Source: Oscheius dolichura (taxonomy: Eukaryota > Nematoda > Chromadorea > Rhabditida > Rhabditidae). Taken from it: a DNA stretch of 64,000 bases. Shown here in pieces: positions 48,313-61,910 of this stretch. Where the stretch lies: the NCBI GenBank assembly GCA_932521035.1, contig OW051494.1, forward strand, positions 5,690,001 to 5,754,000, written 5' to 3'. The notes beneath the pieces are model-generated. The model was not told the origin of the DNA and did not search any database. It was given only the letters and a program-made list of their open reading frames with translations. Position 1 is the first letter of the stretch. Every line of letters begins with the position of its first letter. Position numbers and translations under genes: made by a program.

Positions 48313-50723
48313 ATGAAGACCGGAAATGATACATCGTGCAATACCACATCGTTTTACGACAATTTTCAAACGCCTATGCAAATTAATCATATCGGAGCTG
48401 GTGATTTGGAGACACCAAGAGATTTAGAGATGTCGTCTTTGTTGAAGTTCGTTTTTAAATACAAACGTTAGGCTATTTTAAGGCCAAAAAATCTACCACC
48501 AATTGGTCGTCGTCGTCACTCTACCAGTGCATTACATTGTGTTCGCGAAACCCCTAATGATGTAGCAAGTTGTTCACCATCAAATGAGCAAGAAATTATC
48601 TTTTGGTTCCATAGCCAAGTTTGTTATTTTGCAGAAGCTGCTGTAGTAAATTTTTTATTGTAGATTATCCGGAAAATGCGGGCAGGAGCTTTCCTCAGCG
48701 CATTAGCTGCAACGAGTATTATGATTTTCACCCTATTCCTGGCAAAATTTTCCGTCTATTCACCGATTTATTCCTTTATAGGTAATTTATCTGCTGTTAT
48801 AAATACAGTATTCCTTTATTTATTTATAGCTATACTAAGTCCTTTGCTCCATCCAACGATGGTAGCTGTAACAATTCTTTTGTTTTTCGTGGGTAATCTT
48901 GCTAATTCGTATGTTCTTTCACTGGTTTACCGACACGGTAAAGTGTTTATAAATGAAGATGTAATTTTTTTTTCAGAAAACTTCCGCCCATCATTATCTG
49001 GAGATGAATCTATATTTGGCAGCGATCTGATGACCTTAAAATTAAAAATTACTGTAGCGTTTACAATGGCGGTAATTAATTCAGTTTCAAGCTGCGTTGT
49101 ATGGACTTACATTGTGAAGCACGGAGAATTTGATAGGCATTTTTGGGAACCGGGGCTATTCCAGTAAAAAAAATTCAGGTCTATGTGCAGTTCACTATTT
49201 ATTGGTACAATTGTCACTTCCACATTTATCGTCTTCTATCGAAAAAATTACATGCTTGTTTTTCGCAGTATTAAAGCACCGGTAATTAAGTAATATATGT
49301 GTGAATCTTTTAGATTGAAAAACGCCACCAGTTTTTCCATTTCAGTGAGCTTTACGGCTACTTTCACACTCAAGAAATTCTTCATTTTAGTCAAAAGTCT
49401 TGGCAGGCTACCTTATTTGCTCAGATTGCACAAAATGTTGGTATCTGGATAATCGGTAAGACAGGCACATACAGACGTATATTTATAGATTATCTCCCGT
49501 TTTTATCCTCGTTAGCGAGCGACGTTGATGCTCAGTTTCATTTTCTACTTTTTAATTTCGCACACATTCTCACGGGCTTATATTTCCACAAATTTATAGA
49601 TCATTTCATTTTAGAGGTAACTCCACCGTTTATAGTCTATTTGCATTCTAGCCAATAACGTTCATTTTTCCTGAAAAATATGAAATCGCTAATCCGTCTG
49701 TGGAACAAAAAGCAAACATACGGAATGCACTGCTTTGTTCCGATGATTTCTTCAAGGTTACTTTTAGAAGTTAAAAGTATTTTTCAAATTTACAGATGTA
49801 CGCATTTCTTGATCTAGTCTACTTATCCACAGAGGCGTCGAGCTTACGTAGACAACTTGTTTTTGAATTGTCGGTTCCAGGTAGATTCTATTACATATGT
49901 TAATACTTCTTTATAGGAAATAACCCATTAAATTGGACTACTATTAGAAACGCCTGCATAGCACAAATCACGAAATTAATAACAGAACTAAAGGTTTTCT
50001 TTTCATCTCTTTTTGTTTTATAAGTACAGGACGCTAGACAGCGTTTGGGTGTAGCATTATATGAGGCTCATAATGATGATGAGGATTCGTTCAATCAATC
50101 CATGCTGCTGATGAACCCTGCGCAAAGAACTCAAAGTTTGTGATTTCCATATATTCATAAGCATTGTAGTGTACTCAATGTCTGTCCGTCGACGTCAACA
50201 CGCTTCTTTACGTCGAATGGCAGTTCCTGTGGTAAAACATTCGACAGTTATTGCAAAGACATACATCTCGCCTTATATGGCAAGGAATGTTATTATGGCA
50301 ATAGAAGGTAAGTTTTTCTAGCATCTACATATTGCAGCATTTAGCAATTGTTAATCTTATCATATGTTCACTCAAAGAAGATCGGTTTGGCATAGTGCAG
50401 AAAGACAGGCCTGTAATTCTACGTTCAATTTTGCAGTTATCTGCTGTTATTGATAAATATTCTCGAGAGAAAAAGGTTTCTTTGTTTGCATCCTTAAAAC
50501 ATTATTCAGGCAACGTCGATGGACGACGGCATCAATAGTGAATGGATTCAAGAGGTGGAGGATGTTATCAGCCGTTCCGTTATTGCATTCCATTCGCCCT
50601 TCAAAAAGTATATTAGGTAAATGTTTAGAGATCGCAAGTTATACTAGTTTAAGTTCATTTGGCCTTTCTCCCGAGGAACATCGATTATATAGCCAACTCG
50701 TATTTCGCCGTATATATGAATAA
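48313..50723 (+). CDS. ndc1: NDC1 transmembrane nucleoporin
   Basis: Starts MKTGNDTSCNTTSFYDNFQT after attttag, then gtatagt; the joined exons continue KPKNLPPIGRRRHS and EIIFWFHSQIIRKMRAGAFL in one frame. The N-terminal half is membrane-spanning (ALAATSIMIFTLFLAKF, HPTMVAVTILLFFVG, KLKITVAFTMAVINSVSSCV and later helices). The soluble C-terminal half has MYAFLDLVYLSTEASSLRRQ, LVFELSVPGNNPLNWTTIRN, matching human LALQDL..LSQ..SRRQEVF.LS.PGGHPHNWTAI, and SLKEDRFGIVQKD near the end, also a family motif. It ends RRIYE at 50723. NDC1 anchors the pore complex in the nuclear envelope. It begins about 167 bp after kinesin on the same strand. Confidence 0.9.
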
Positions 50724-50990
50724 TCGGTTCACTCATGATTAATCTTAGTTTTCTAATGTGACCTGTAGAAATAAACTGCTTTATTTTGTAGCATCTTTAT
50801 AATTTCCAGAGTTAACTCGAGTGAGCAACATATAGGATTAAACATTCATGAAGGCTATAAAATGAGAATTAAAAATCGGAAAAAACCTGCACTTTTTTGA
50901 GATTGAACATTTGAGATTAGATGTAAGCTAAACAATTTGTATACCCTAATGAAATGAAATTTTGAAAGCAAAAATGGCAGTAATGTATGT

Positions 50991-53900
50991 TAATTGCGAC
51001 GGCGACGAGGTTCAATTTCGTAGGAAACGTCCATCAGACGCCTCTGATTTTCTATAACACGAAAGTTCCTCATAAGGTTGAGGGTGTCGAAGACTTTCTT
51101 GGGCTTATAGACAGGGGCTGAAACCGAGATATTTCTTTAGCAAGAACCGGGCTTACGCGAGAATCTCGCTTTGCACTGTCGGAACATCCGCAATGTATTG
51201 GCTATCATATGCTGGAAAGTAATTTCCGGGTGGCGGGGGTGAGTGACAAACCATCTTCTCGAAGTTGACCAGCCCGTTGAAGTAGGTCTTGTTGCCCTCG
51301 TGGATAAATGTCAAGTCTTTGAGGATGAGCGGGATGAAGGGAATCAGGGGAGGGGCCATCTGGAGAGGGTGTTGGACTCGGAGGAGGACTCGCTGACCTT
51401 GGCGACCAGTGCCCGATAGGGACGGTGGTTCCTCGAAGGGTCCAGGAGGGACTCGAACTCGGCGAACTGTCTGCGAAGTTTGGCCGGGAGACGCTGGGAT
51501 GAGGGGGTATACGGTAGCGCGGGGCATGTACCTGCCAGGTGAGAGAGAGGCGGCTGACGGCCACGTTGCTCAGCCCCAGGGTGATGGCGAAGAAGGACAA
51601 CAGGTCCCGGTTGTCTTTGGCGCTGGAAGGGGCATTCGGAGGAGGAGACGCGACTCACTACATGGCGATCTTGATGAACTTGCGGAGGGTGTTGACCCGT
51701 CTGGCCGGCGTGGCCAGCAGCACCTCCGTGGTGGCCCAGCACTGGACCTCGTTGAACCGCCTCAGCAGCAGATCGAGGTTGGCCGGCACCCTGCCGGGGA
51801 ACTGCTCCCTGCCCACCACCTGCATTATCAGCTCGATCTCGTCGCAGGCCTCGAACAGTTGCGAGTGGAGGATGCTGAGTTGCTCGGCCAGCTCGCTGCT
51901 CGAGACGTACTCCAGCACAGACGCGTGCACCGACTCCAACGGCCCGTTCTGGTCGTCCATCGCCCCGAGACTGTCCACCTCGTCGACGAATACCACGTAC
52001 AGCTTGCTGTTTATCGAGAGACACGTCGGGATGGAGACGTCCGTCGGCGAGAAGACCGTCTTCTCTGAAGACACCTCATTAAAAGGAAGAGGGGCTGGCC
52101 TTACCCCCGCTGCTCTTGACCTCCACGAGTCGGAGGGGCTCGTTCGTCTGGGTGTATCGCATCCGGGCACGGGCCAGCTCGCAGATCTCTCTCGCCGTCT
52201 TGTCTAGGCGGACACTCATCACGAAAGACGTCGTGTCCCCCAAGTGGATGATCTGGTTGCAGGTGTCGCTCGGGAGGATGGGCAGCGGGGCCGGTGAGTT
52301 GGAGGAGGACACCCCGCACTCGAGGACAACCGACGGGTGACGGGCCTGAAATTTCGGGATTGGAAATCGCTAGATGAAATTAGGAACTGTACTACATAAG
52401 CCAAGGCGGGCATGACAGCCCAACTTACCAGGGTGCGCATGGCTTCCTCCCTCAGCTGCCGGATGACGGCCATCCGATGGAGGACCCCGCTGAGGCCGGG
52501 GATCCGGCGGTGGTCCTCCAACACGTGACAGTAGAGCTCCTCGACGAAGGAATTGGCCGCCGGGTCCAGGAAATACTGGAGACCGAGAGTGTTGACCCAG
52601 ATGTGGAGGAAGGTGACCACCCGGCGACGGGATAGAATACTGTACTCCACGTCCACCTCGAAGTCGACGGCCGTCGACACGCACGGGACACGCGCCGAAT
52701 CCTGAGGCAGCTGAAACAAATCTCTTCGGTGAAGGACACGAATCGGCCATTCTATTTCAAGGGGAATGGCCACTATGAAAGGTAGCTGATCCCATCTCGA
52801 ACGGGTCAAGGAGAAAAGCCAAAGGAAACTGACGAGTGCCCGCCGCTTGTAGTAGTTCTTGAGGTAGTTGCAGAGGACGTTGGTCGGCAGATAGATGATG
52901 TGGGTCAGCACGAAGTCCTCCAGGAAGACGTCCATGTCGCCCTCATCCGAGTGCGCGTCCACCCTCGTCTCCAGTACGTACTCGATCATTTTCTCGGGCA
53001 GTCCGGCCATCACCGAATAGCTACAGTAACCCTATGGCCGTTAGGGACAATCCTCCTTACCAGTGAGACTTCGAGCTGGTCCCAGGCGCCTGCTCGACGG
53101 CCGCGCCACTCGGCCAGCTGATCTTCTCCAGCACCATGACATCCTGGCCGTGTTCCTTCAACCGGACGGTGTTCGCCTCGACGTCTCGGAGTATCCGGTT
53201 GAAGTCGTACTTGTCCACCACCAGGAATTGGCCGTTGTCCTCGGCCAGAGTAATGGTGGCCGCCCGGGGCGAGTCGTTGACCAGCGCCAGCTTGCCGAAG
53301 TCGTCTCCCTCCTGGAGAGTACAGACCACCCCCTGAAACGGCCTTCTCACCCCTGTCCCCGTGGTAACCGACCTTTCCCCGGATACTGACATCAACACTC
53401 CCTTTGAGAATGATGTACCAATTCTTGCCGGGGTCCCCCTGGTGGAAGAGGACCGTGCCTGCAAAGGGCGTAGTCGGCCGATAGTCCCAACCCACCGGCG
53501 TGTTGGCGGTGTTCGAAGCCGATGGCGGTGGCCAGTTCCCTCTTGACCATCGTGCTCAGATGGGAGAGGGCCTTCACGTGGAGCAGTTCCTCGTAGACGA
53601 GTTCCAGTTCCTCGGGGGTACGGTCGTGGGTCCTGGAGAAGGGATCTGGGTGGAGGAGGGAGACTTACGCCTTGCCCAGGATCATTCGGAAGAGGGCGTC
53701 GGGGCCGATGGTACCGAGGAAGAAGAGGGCGCTGGCGATGTCCTCTCTCGTGGGCGTCTCCTCGTGGATGCCGTTCTGGAGCCGGCCGTCGGCCACCCAC
53801 CGGTAGAAGACGTGCTTATCGAGGAACTGCTGCTCGCTGGTCACTGAAAGGCCTCCTCGTCCTCCTCCCTCGTCCACCTACCGTGGCTGATGATGTTGTT

Positions 53901-54992
53901 CTCCAGAAGGGTCTGCCAGATGCCCGTTATCTAAACAAAACATTTTTATACGGTTCCGAGATACCTGAAACCGGTTGAGTTTCTGTGCATGGGAGCCGAA
54001 GGAGATGGCCGCTTCGAGCAGCCAGTCGACCATTTCGTTGCCCGCCATACTCCCGGGATAGACCCGGTTGTAGACGGTCCGTTCTCGGATCAAATGCGGT
54101 GCCTGAGAGAGGAACGTGTAGCGAAGGATCGTCCCAGCTTCAGCTATCCTGGCTTCTACGGACTAAACAGATTGATTTTCTCTTCTGATATTTATCTTCT
54201 ACCATCGAGTTGAACTCGAAAATGTTCGTCTGCTGATATGATTCGTCAGTGGTCGGCAACTCTGACCGCAGAAGATTCACGTCGTAAGGGTCTAAAACTC
54301 TTTCATTTAGCTTTAACTTCAGCAAAACCCTGATAATCAGCAGAGGCATTATGGCCTAGAGGAGGAGGATAAATGGAAGCAATGCCGTTCCTCTGACTCG
54401 TCGGAGGTGGTTCACTAACTTGAACCTCATCATATGTTTGAAAAGTTGCTGAAACTCCACCAAAATGTGTCATAATTGAAATTGGCAGCTCAGACATCCA
54501 AGGAAGTCAATGCAATCATGGATGATCTTTGGAAACTGCGAATGGGAAACATCATCACAGCTGCAATGGCTGCTGGGCGCGCGCGGCGGGGCTATCGCGG
54601 CTGCTGCCGAGATTGTACGGGTGCGGCGGACCGTCGCCCGGCCGGCTGCAACTCGCCTTGAACTGACCTTGCTGCTCGGTGATTAGGTCTTGCATTATGA
54701 CGATATGTGGCTGGAGATGGTCGGCGTACTTCTGAAGGGAAAAGTACCGTATTCAGGGGGAATAGACAAACATTGTAGAGGCTGACAAAGTGACTCTGGG
54801 CTATTTTGACAAACTCGGCCGGCCGACTGACGACCGCGGAACAGGTGTGGAAGGAGACGTCGAGTTCTCCGAAGAGAAAGCCGGCGTGGAGGGTCCGGAG
54901 GACGAGAGGACGGCTTTTCCTCGGGAGAAACAACTGCACCTCGCCGGCCAGCAGCAGATACCAAAAAGAGGCGTACTCGCCGGGCGAGAACA
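50991..54992 (-). CDS. epac-1: EPAC-type Rap guanine nucleotide exchange factor (cAMP-regulated)
   Basis: Reading from the 5' side: a first cyclic-nucleotide-binding domain ([30 protein letters not shown], about 54730-54992). Next a DEP domain ([30 protein letters not shown]), then a second nucleotide domain ([36 protein letters not shown] with the phosphate-binding Arg-Ala). After it come the REM region, a Ras-association-like part, and the RasGEF domain ([73 protein letters not shown]). It ends in a basic tail ([10 protein letters not shown]). EPAC activates Rap when cAMP binds. The 5' exon(s) before 54992 are unresolved. The GEF-domain residues and order are convincing. Confidence 0.88.
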
Positions 54993-57085
54993 CTGAAAAT
55001 GTTCTCACGAAATGCCGAAACCAAAACAAAAATTGTGGCGACCACGAGACGTTGGGAAATATTCGCCGGGGGGGAGGGACTCTGCGCTTTCCGGGAAACG
55101 TCGGGCAAACATTATCCTCGGAGGGGGACACCAGGGGGCAGAGGAGGCAAATCTTAGCCGGTAAGTGTGTATATTGAAGAGCAGGCCAACTAATTAAAAG
55201 GGGGCCGACCGGGTAAATTGCTCGCGGAAACGAATAGAGCCGCGCCTTCTCGGAAAAAAAAGGATATTTGAATATTCGACGAGGCGTCGGATTAGAGCAA
55301 AACAGAGACGGCCAGGAAGTCTAAATTGGGCAGAACACACGCGATGAATATCCGAGTAGGCCGGCGGTCGATACGGTATCCCCCGGATCATTCGCCCCTC
55401 TTCATCCTCCCGCCTCTTCCGTCATCGGCACAGTCACCCCTCCTCGAGAAACTTATCCAGTGACGTCGCCCTAATCCCGTGTTAGTCGAAGAAAACTTAC
55501 GTACGACACCGGCTTGGACGCGGTCCGGAGCGGGGTCCGAGTGCGAGACGAGGGCCAGGAGAAGCGGGTCTGAGAGAGACCTCAACGGCCCCAGGCGACG
55601 GGCTCGCGATGCCAACAAGGCGCCGGAGTCCATTCCGGGCCGGGCCCCTGAATTCTATGCTGTGCTTGGTCTTTCGGGGCAGGGGACAGGGGGGATGGGG
55701 GAATGGTCCGTTCGGCAGTGGCGAAACGCTGTCTATCCGACCGAGACAGACGTTAAGTACACTGCCAAAGGGAGGGCACCCGGGGGAGCACTGTAGCCGG
55801 CGGGGTGATAGGTGCACTGCTGACGAAGCTCTGAGCTAACTGTCTCCAAGGGCAACGCTGCTCCGCCTATCACAATGCCGCCAAATTCAAATCAGTCTCT
55901 CGACTCTCTCCCCTTCCGGCTACAGTTACTCTCTCGGGGCGGTAGGTGGAATGGGGCCTCGTAGTTTGTGGGAAGACATAAATCTAGAGGAAGGCCAATA
56001 TGGGAGGTTAAGTCCTCGGGGAGATGGCCACGAACGGAGGCCACAAAATAGTTCATCGAGGGGGGACACGTCGAAAATAATACATCACAGGGGAAAGGAG
56101 ACGTAATTGGCAAGACGGGGGAAATGGCACCGACCGAAGATAGATGACCGGGGGTTACGGTAGATTGGGGAGAAGGGGACAGGTGAAGTGGCCTAGGGCA
56201 GGTAGCCGGGAGACGGGAGACGGGCCATCCATTCCCGGGAAACTTACCTCGCATGTGGTCCCATGCGGGTGGCTGAATCGTTCCGGACTGGGGCGGGATA
56301 ATTAGTTCCTATCACTGAAATCTCGTCGTTTGGGAAAGGAGAAAAAGAGGAAGGGATGTTTTGGGGATCAGGGGACAGGAAACATGATTAGGGGGGAGAG
56401 GAGGGAGACCAGGAGAGGACGGCCAGTGGAGGAGAGATACCGATGGACGAAGGACACATACGGGGAGGAGGAGGAGGAGGAGGAGGATTCCGGAAGGCAG
56501 CCGAAGCAAATATTGAATAACAGATGAAGCCGCGCGTAAAATGAGACAGGCCGATTAGCGAAATTAGCCGGAGAAAACGAAGAACAACAAAGGAAGGAGA
56601 GGAGAGGACGAGGGAGGACACCCGGCCCAGAGGGGGTGAATGTTTCATAAAGTGACCACTCTACGGCTGATGAGCAGAGCCAAGTGATGCGGTCGACGTG
56701 GACCTAATTGGATTAAGCGGAGGAATATTTCATGGAAACGGAGAAATGAATCTCTTTTTCGGCTGTGGAGTTTGCCACTACACAACACACGCGGCGATCG
56801 ATGAGATGCAATGGCAAAGCTCACTTCATTCGCACGAGGAGATTGCTGGCTGTTTTTCCGGAGAGGAGATCATCCTGGCCACTTCCGTTTAGCCGCCGTG
56901 GGAATGCCTCCGTCCCCCCGGGGAGGATGGCCACACAAAGACGAGGCCCCTTTCAACTTCTAATCCAATCATCCGCCGTCCTCGACACTTGACTGACTGA
57001 TATATTTATTACGAGCCCAATGGCAGTAGATACAAAAACCGTCGGGGACCCGTCGGGGTACCTGTACCTAGTAAAGCGGGGGTAA
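54993..57085. other. GC-rich region upstream of EPAC
   Basis: About 2 kb with no convincing conserved frame. Minus-strand donor-like sites occur at about 55499 (gtaagttt) and 56245 (gtaagttt, after an ATGCGAG), so unrecognised 5' exons or untranslated exons of EPAC may lie here. The region is rich in purine or pyrimidine runs such as the GGA tract at 56463-56487. It should contain the EPAC promoter. Confidence 0.35.
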
Positions 57086-60000
57086 TTACATGTAGCCTCG
57101 GAAGTTCTGGTTCTGGAAGTAGCCCGGATGCTGCTGCTGCTGCTGTTGTTGTTGTTGTTGCTGTTGCTGCTGCTGCATCATGATGCTCCTCTGATAGGCC
57201 AGCTGAATTCTCTCGACGTCAGCCGGCCGGCCCCCAACAACAGACCTGCTGTTCTTGCTGGAGTCGCTGTTCTTCCATCTGTCGCTGTTGTTCCCGTTGC
57301 CTCTCCATTTGCAGCTGCTGAACAACGCACGTACTGTCCTCCCCAACACGAACAGACCTGTTGTTGGTTGAGCAGCCGCTGTTGCATCATCTGGTGCTGG
57401 TGCTGGTGCATCTGCGATGCCATCTGATTCTGGGCGACCATAAAGTGCTGGTTCTGCTGGTTGCTATGCGGAATCTGATTGAAGTTCCCATTCACTCCAC
57501 TGAAAACAAGCTCTACGTTGGAGAAGAAAAGAGAACTTACTTGAACGTATTTTGTGGCTGTGGTTGGGGGAAGGCTTGGACGACCGAAGCACGAGTAGTC
57601 ACGGGAGATTGGGGGATGTGGTGGTTGAGGGGAGACTGCTGATACGGGGGCTGCCCGACCGGGTGTTGAGGCGAGTGGCCGACGGCCATCCCATTCGACC
57701 CGGGACCCTGGAAAGAGGTGTCAGAGAATGAACAAGGTAGCACTTACGGCGAAGGGAGAACCGTGCATGAACTGGGGGCTCTGTGGGACATTCTGGTGGA
57801 AGCCCTGCTGGAAGTTGAACCCGTTGGAAGTCTCTGTAGAAGGAACAGTTCGATGAATAAACAAACAGAGAATACCTTGGACAACGGACTTGGTCTCGAT
57901 CTCCTGTGTGTTCTGGTATATTACCGGCTTCTGCTCCATGTTTTGGATGGTGGCAGCCCGGGCGGCAGCCGCCTGCTCCTCTTGCCTCCTTACTCGCTCT
58001 TCCTCTTCCCGACATGCCTCCTAAAATGGACGAGAATAAGCAGCGACGAACAAAGCCCGTTCCCAAGCTGTAACCCGAAGAAAAACCCGCAAGAAATTAG
58101 GAAAAGTGCTACGGTTAGGGGTGTACGAATGTTCTAAACAGAGGGAAGCCATGCCAGAACCTCTTCCGCCCGCCGCAGGGCCTCCGCCTCCTCGCTTCCG
58201 TCCATGGACACGTCCGACTCGAGCAACTGGGCGGCCAACTGCTCCTCCTGACAACACAACACACAGTATTTTATGTCTATCCGTGTCCTCCTCGAAGGGA
58301 CACCTACCCCACCTCAAGCAGTCGTGCCAGCCGCTGCTCTTCCCTTTGCCTGGCCAACTCCTCTTCCTGAACCTCGTCTCGTCATCCATCCCCTCTCACC
58401 GACGAGAATGGTCTCACCTGTTTGATCCGTACTGCTATCTGCCGTTGTTGTTCCTCCTCTTCCCTCTTTTTCCTCTCCTTCTCCTAAATCGTCCCCTTGT
58501 TTCTGTTCAGCTGACGACCTGCCTCCCGTTCCTGTCTCTCCCTTTCCTCCTGTAACCTCCTCTCCCGTTCTATCTGTTCCTGTAGTCGTTTCTGCCGTTC
58601 TTCCTCCTCCTTGCGTGCCTTCTCCTCGGCCTTCCGTCTCTTCTCCTCCTCCATCTTCTTCTTTTTCTCCTCCAGCTGTCTCTGTTTCTCAGCGGCCGCC
58701 TCCTTTCTCAGTCTCTCCTTCTCCTCCTTCTCCTTCTGCTTCTTATCCTCCAATGCCCGTTTCTTTTCATGTTCTTTTTGCTGGACCGACATCTGTTGCA
58801 TGACGGCCTGCTGCATCATCTGGGCCTGTAAACTCTGAAGGCTCTCTATCTCAGCCTAACAAAAGGTCAAAACCTGGACAATGGACTGGTACATCTGGGG
58901 GTTCTGACTGAGGGCCTGCATGAGTTGAGGATCTGACTGGAGGGCCTGGATGGCCTGTTGGAGAGTGGGCTGGGTCCCCTTGGCCGACGGGACGGAGGAG
59001 GCGCCGGCCGTGGCCTTGTTCTGAGCAGTTCCCCCAGGACGAGACACTAAATATCGTCTATCTATTTCTATTCAGTGCGGGCCATATAATGTAATAGAGC
59101 GTAAGACCCACTCGAATTGGAAGCGGGAACGGCTGACGGCGGCTTGGCGGGAGCGGCTGCGCTGGTCGACGGGACGTTCCCGTGCTCGTCGAGTAACTGT
59201 AAAAGAAGGCAATGGCAATAGTTTATCCGGAGAACAAAAATGGAGATCAGTACAAAGGCAGGCCGTTTTGGGCACTCAACACTTTACGGGCAATCACCTG
59301 CACGTCGTCGTCCACCGGCTTCGGGGTCTTCTTCTCCGACATCAGCAGCAGCTTCTTCAGCAACCTGAAATGGCCCGTCTTCCAAAGAAAATAAAGATGT
59401 CCCACTGTCGGCCGTTGACTTTCTCGCTCCTCTCGTAGGCCTTCATCCTCTCGTTGTCGAAGAGACACGCCAGCTCGTTCGGGTAGGCGTGGATCATCTC
59501 CAGGGCAATCCAACTGAAAAGAGAAATGAAACCGAGAAAAGAGATAAACAAACAAATTAGTTACAGTGTTGCCGAAATTGGCGACCGGGATGAGACCCTC
59601 GGCGGTGGTCAAGAGCTCCGAGGGCGAGAGGATGTTCCCTTTGTAGAGCTTGTAGATGGAGTAGGTGTCCTTGGCTAGAGCACGCAAACGGACCCTGAAG
59701 AAATGATTCATCCATGGGGAAACAGGGAAAGGTACAGGAATTTCTGGGGCCAGACGGACATCAGGGCCTCGGTTCGGGACATGTGCTTCTGTTGGATGAG
59801 GGCGTTCGCCGCCGACAGTATCTTCTGTCGGACGTCGGACGTCATATCTGAAAATTCTCTATTCTCGAATAAGATGAAACGACCTACCGCTGACAAGGGC
59901 ATTTATCTGGTCATTATATTTCTTAACCAGCAGCTGAAGATTCTGGGCAGCGTCGCCCTTGTTCCCATTGGAGGGGGCGGCCGTCGTCGTCTTGATCTCC

Positions 60001-61910
60001 TTCGCCTTGAAGCGTGTCTTCTGGTCGACCCTGAAATACCGAAGATAGCCCGAATAAAAACGATAAACATACAAGCTCTGGCACATCTTCTCGAAGTTTT
60101 CAAAGGTCGTGTAGCTTTTGAGAAGTTTCGGAGTGGACTCCTGTAGTCCGGCCTCTTGTAGTCGGATTGTCCATTTGTGCACTTTCTAAACTCCTTGTCT
60201 ATCGGTTATTCAAAAAGCCTACCTCTTTGTCAGCGTTGAGAATATTCTGTGGCCCCGGGGTAATGTCCTTCTTCGTATCCGAGATGACCTGGATGTCGTC
60301 GCCCGTAGAACTCGAAGGACGGACAGCCTCAACCGCCTTCTGCGTGGAGGTTGAAGTCTCTGAAGGACGAGGCGAATCAGCATCGGCTGTTCCGTTCTTC
60401 ATTTCCTAACAAGATAATATTTTGTTATTGACAATAGGTGGAGGCTACCTCTTTCCTCTTCGAGACCCTCGCATACAACGAGTTCTTCTGGAGTCCGACC
60501 CACTCCGCTATGGAAGCGAAGACACGAGCTCGTTCGTGGACTGTCAGTCCGTCCTTGAGATACTGATCCTCGAACCTAAAAGAGAGATGAACAGACCCAA
60601 ACAGCATTTCTACCCGATGACCATGTCGATGTGGTGATTCTGGAGACGTTTCTTCTGACCGGGCAGGGCCAGCCCAGCCGTGATGGCTTTGAAGTTGTCG
60701 ATCATCTCTTGTAGGGTGGAAGAGAGGGTCGGCAGTGGCTTCCTCTGTAAGGGTTCCTCTACTAGGGGCCTCTTCTGCTCTACCGGGGATTTCTTCATCA
60801 GAGGAGACATCCCGACCATCGAGGACGTCGGCAGAAGGGTCTTCACAGGCGGGGCGGCGTCTTTGCTCACTGTTAGGCCAGAGCCATTTTGGACTGTTAG
60901 GGCTTTTATGGGGGAGGCGGCCTTCAGCGTTGGAACAATATTTCTGTAATAATTAAATGGTCGGGGACAAGAAGAGAGACTAACGGTTTCATGAGTTTGT
61001 TCTTGTTGAGGGTGGGCGGCATACCGTTCAGCCGCTTCTTGACGATGGCCTTGGCTTGCATCTGCATGGCGCTGGGGGCGAATTTCTGAAGGGGGAAGAT
61101 ATAAAAGAATACCAAGTCGATACCTTGGTAGGAGGGGCGCCAGTCATACTGGGACGGGTGGGGGACACCAGGGTGGGCAGAGTGGGCAAGAGCTTCTTGG
61201 CTTCTTCCGGCTTGGTCGCCTTCTTGGCTGGCTCCTCGGCCTTCTCAACCTCCATATCCTCATCACTCTGTGTTCTGCTCCTCTTCTACAGAACAATAAT
61301 AAAATAAAAGATAAAAGATAACCTTGGATGCCTTTGCGGGGGCCTCATCTTCGGAGAGATCGCTCAAATTGGCCAAGTTGAACTTCTCCTTCAGTTCGAG
61401 TTTTCCCTTGTTCACGTAGAATCCCCCCTCGGCCGTGTCGAAATTCGACGGGATCAGCTCGTCGTACTAAATCTGTGTCCGTCGCCAGTGAGTCAACCAA
61501 CCGCCTCCGAGTCATCGATGAACATGTCGCTGGTGTCGTACCCGGCCGTCTTGTCCACGAAGTCGTCCACACTTCCGAACAGCTTCTTCCTCTTCTTCTT
61601 CGTCTTTCCTCCCTATAATTATCCCTCCCTAATATATCAATCTGTCCAACTCACGTATTTGGCCTCGAGTCGTCGAGCCAGTTCCACGGCTTCCGGGTCA
61701 TGGTACCGTTCGAAGTCGGAGTCCTCCTCTCCCTGAACCCGTATTGATTGCCCCCGACCGATCGATACTCACGAATTTGTCCCGCCGGAGATCCTCGAAG
61801 TCGACTAGGGGATACTTCTTCTTGGTCGGTTTGAATAGGTCCAGCTGGATGATCCGGTGTTCTCCCTCTTTCTGTTTCTTCTTCCTTCCTCCTCCAAGTT
61901 CGACCGCCAT
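57086..61910 (-). CDS. ubn: ubinuclein/HPC2-like histone H3.3 chaperone subunit with a long charged and polyQ tail
   Basis: Starts MAVELGGGRKKKQKEG at 61910 (after atttgcag). The N-terminus has HRIIQLDLFKPTKKKYPLVD, then GEEDSDFERYHDPEAVELAR and YDTSDMFIDDSEAYDELIPS, with NFDTAEGGFYVNKGKLELKE, the HRD domain of ubinuclein that binds HIRA. The middle contains LQEMIDNFKAI and ERARVFASIAEWVGLQKNSL, YARVSKRKE, like the UBN middle domain. The rest, from 59.9 to 57.1 kb, is not seen in known ubinucleins: a Pro/Ala-rich linker, a TLQQAIQALQSDPQLMQALS segment like a UBA-adjacent helical repeat, a KE-rich single helix, and a polyGln end (57128-57180) closing with FQNQNFRGYM. All pieces are on one strand with short introns. 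A second gene beginning near 59.3 kb remains possible. Confidence 0.72.
57125..57180 (-). repeat. CAG/CAA trinucleotide tract encoding polyglutamine
   Basis: About 17-18 consecutive Gln codons, mixed CAG and CAA, near the C-terminus of the ubinuclein-like gene. The CAA interruptions would stabilise the tract. Confidence 0.85.

Noticed and set aside
49400-50100. NDC1 region as two separate genes
   Set aside because: The frame continues through short introns and the NWTTIRN and LKEDRFGIVQKD motifs both belong to NDC1.
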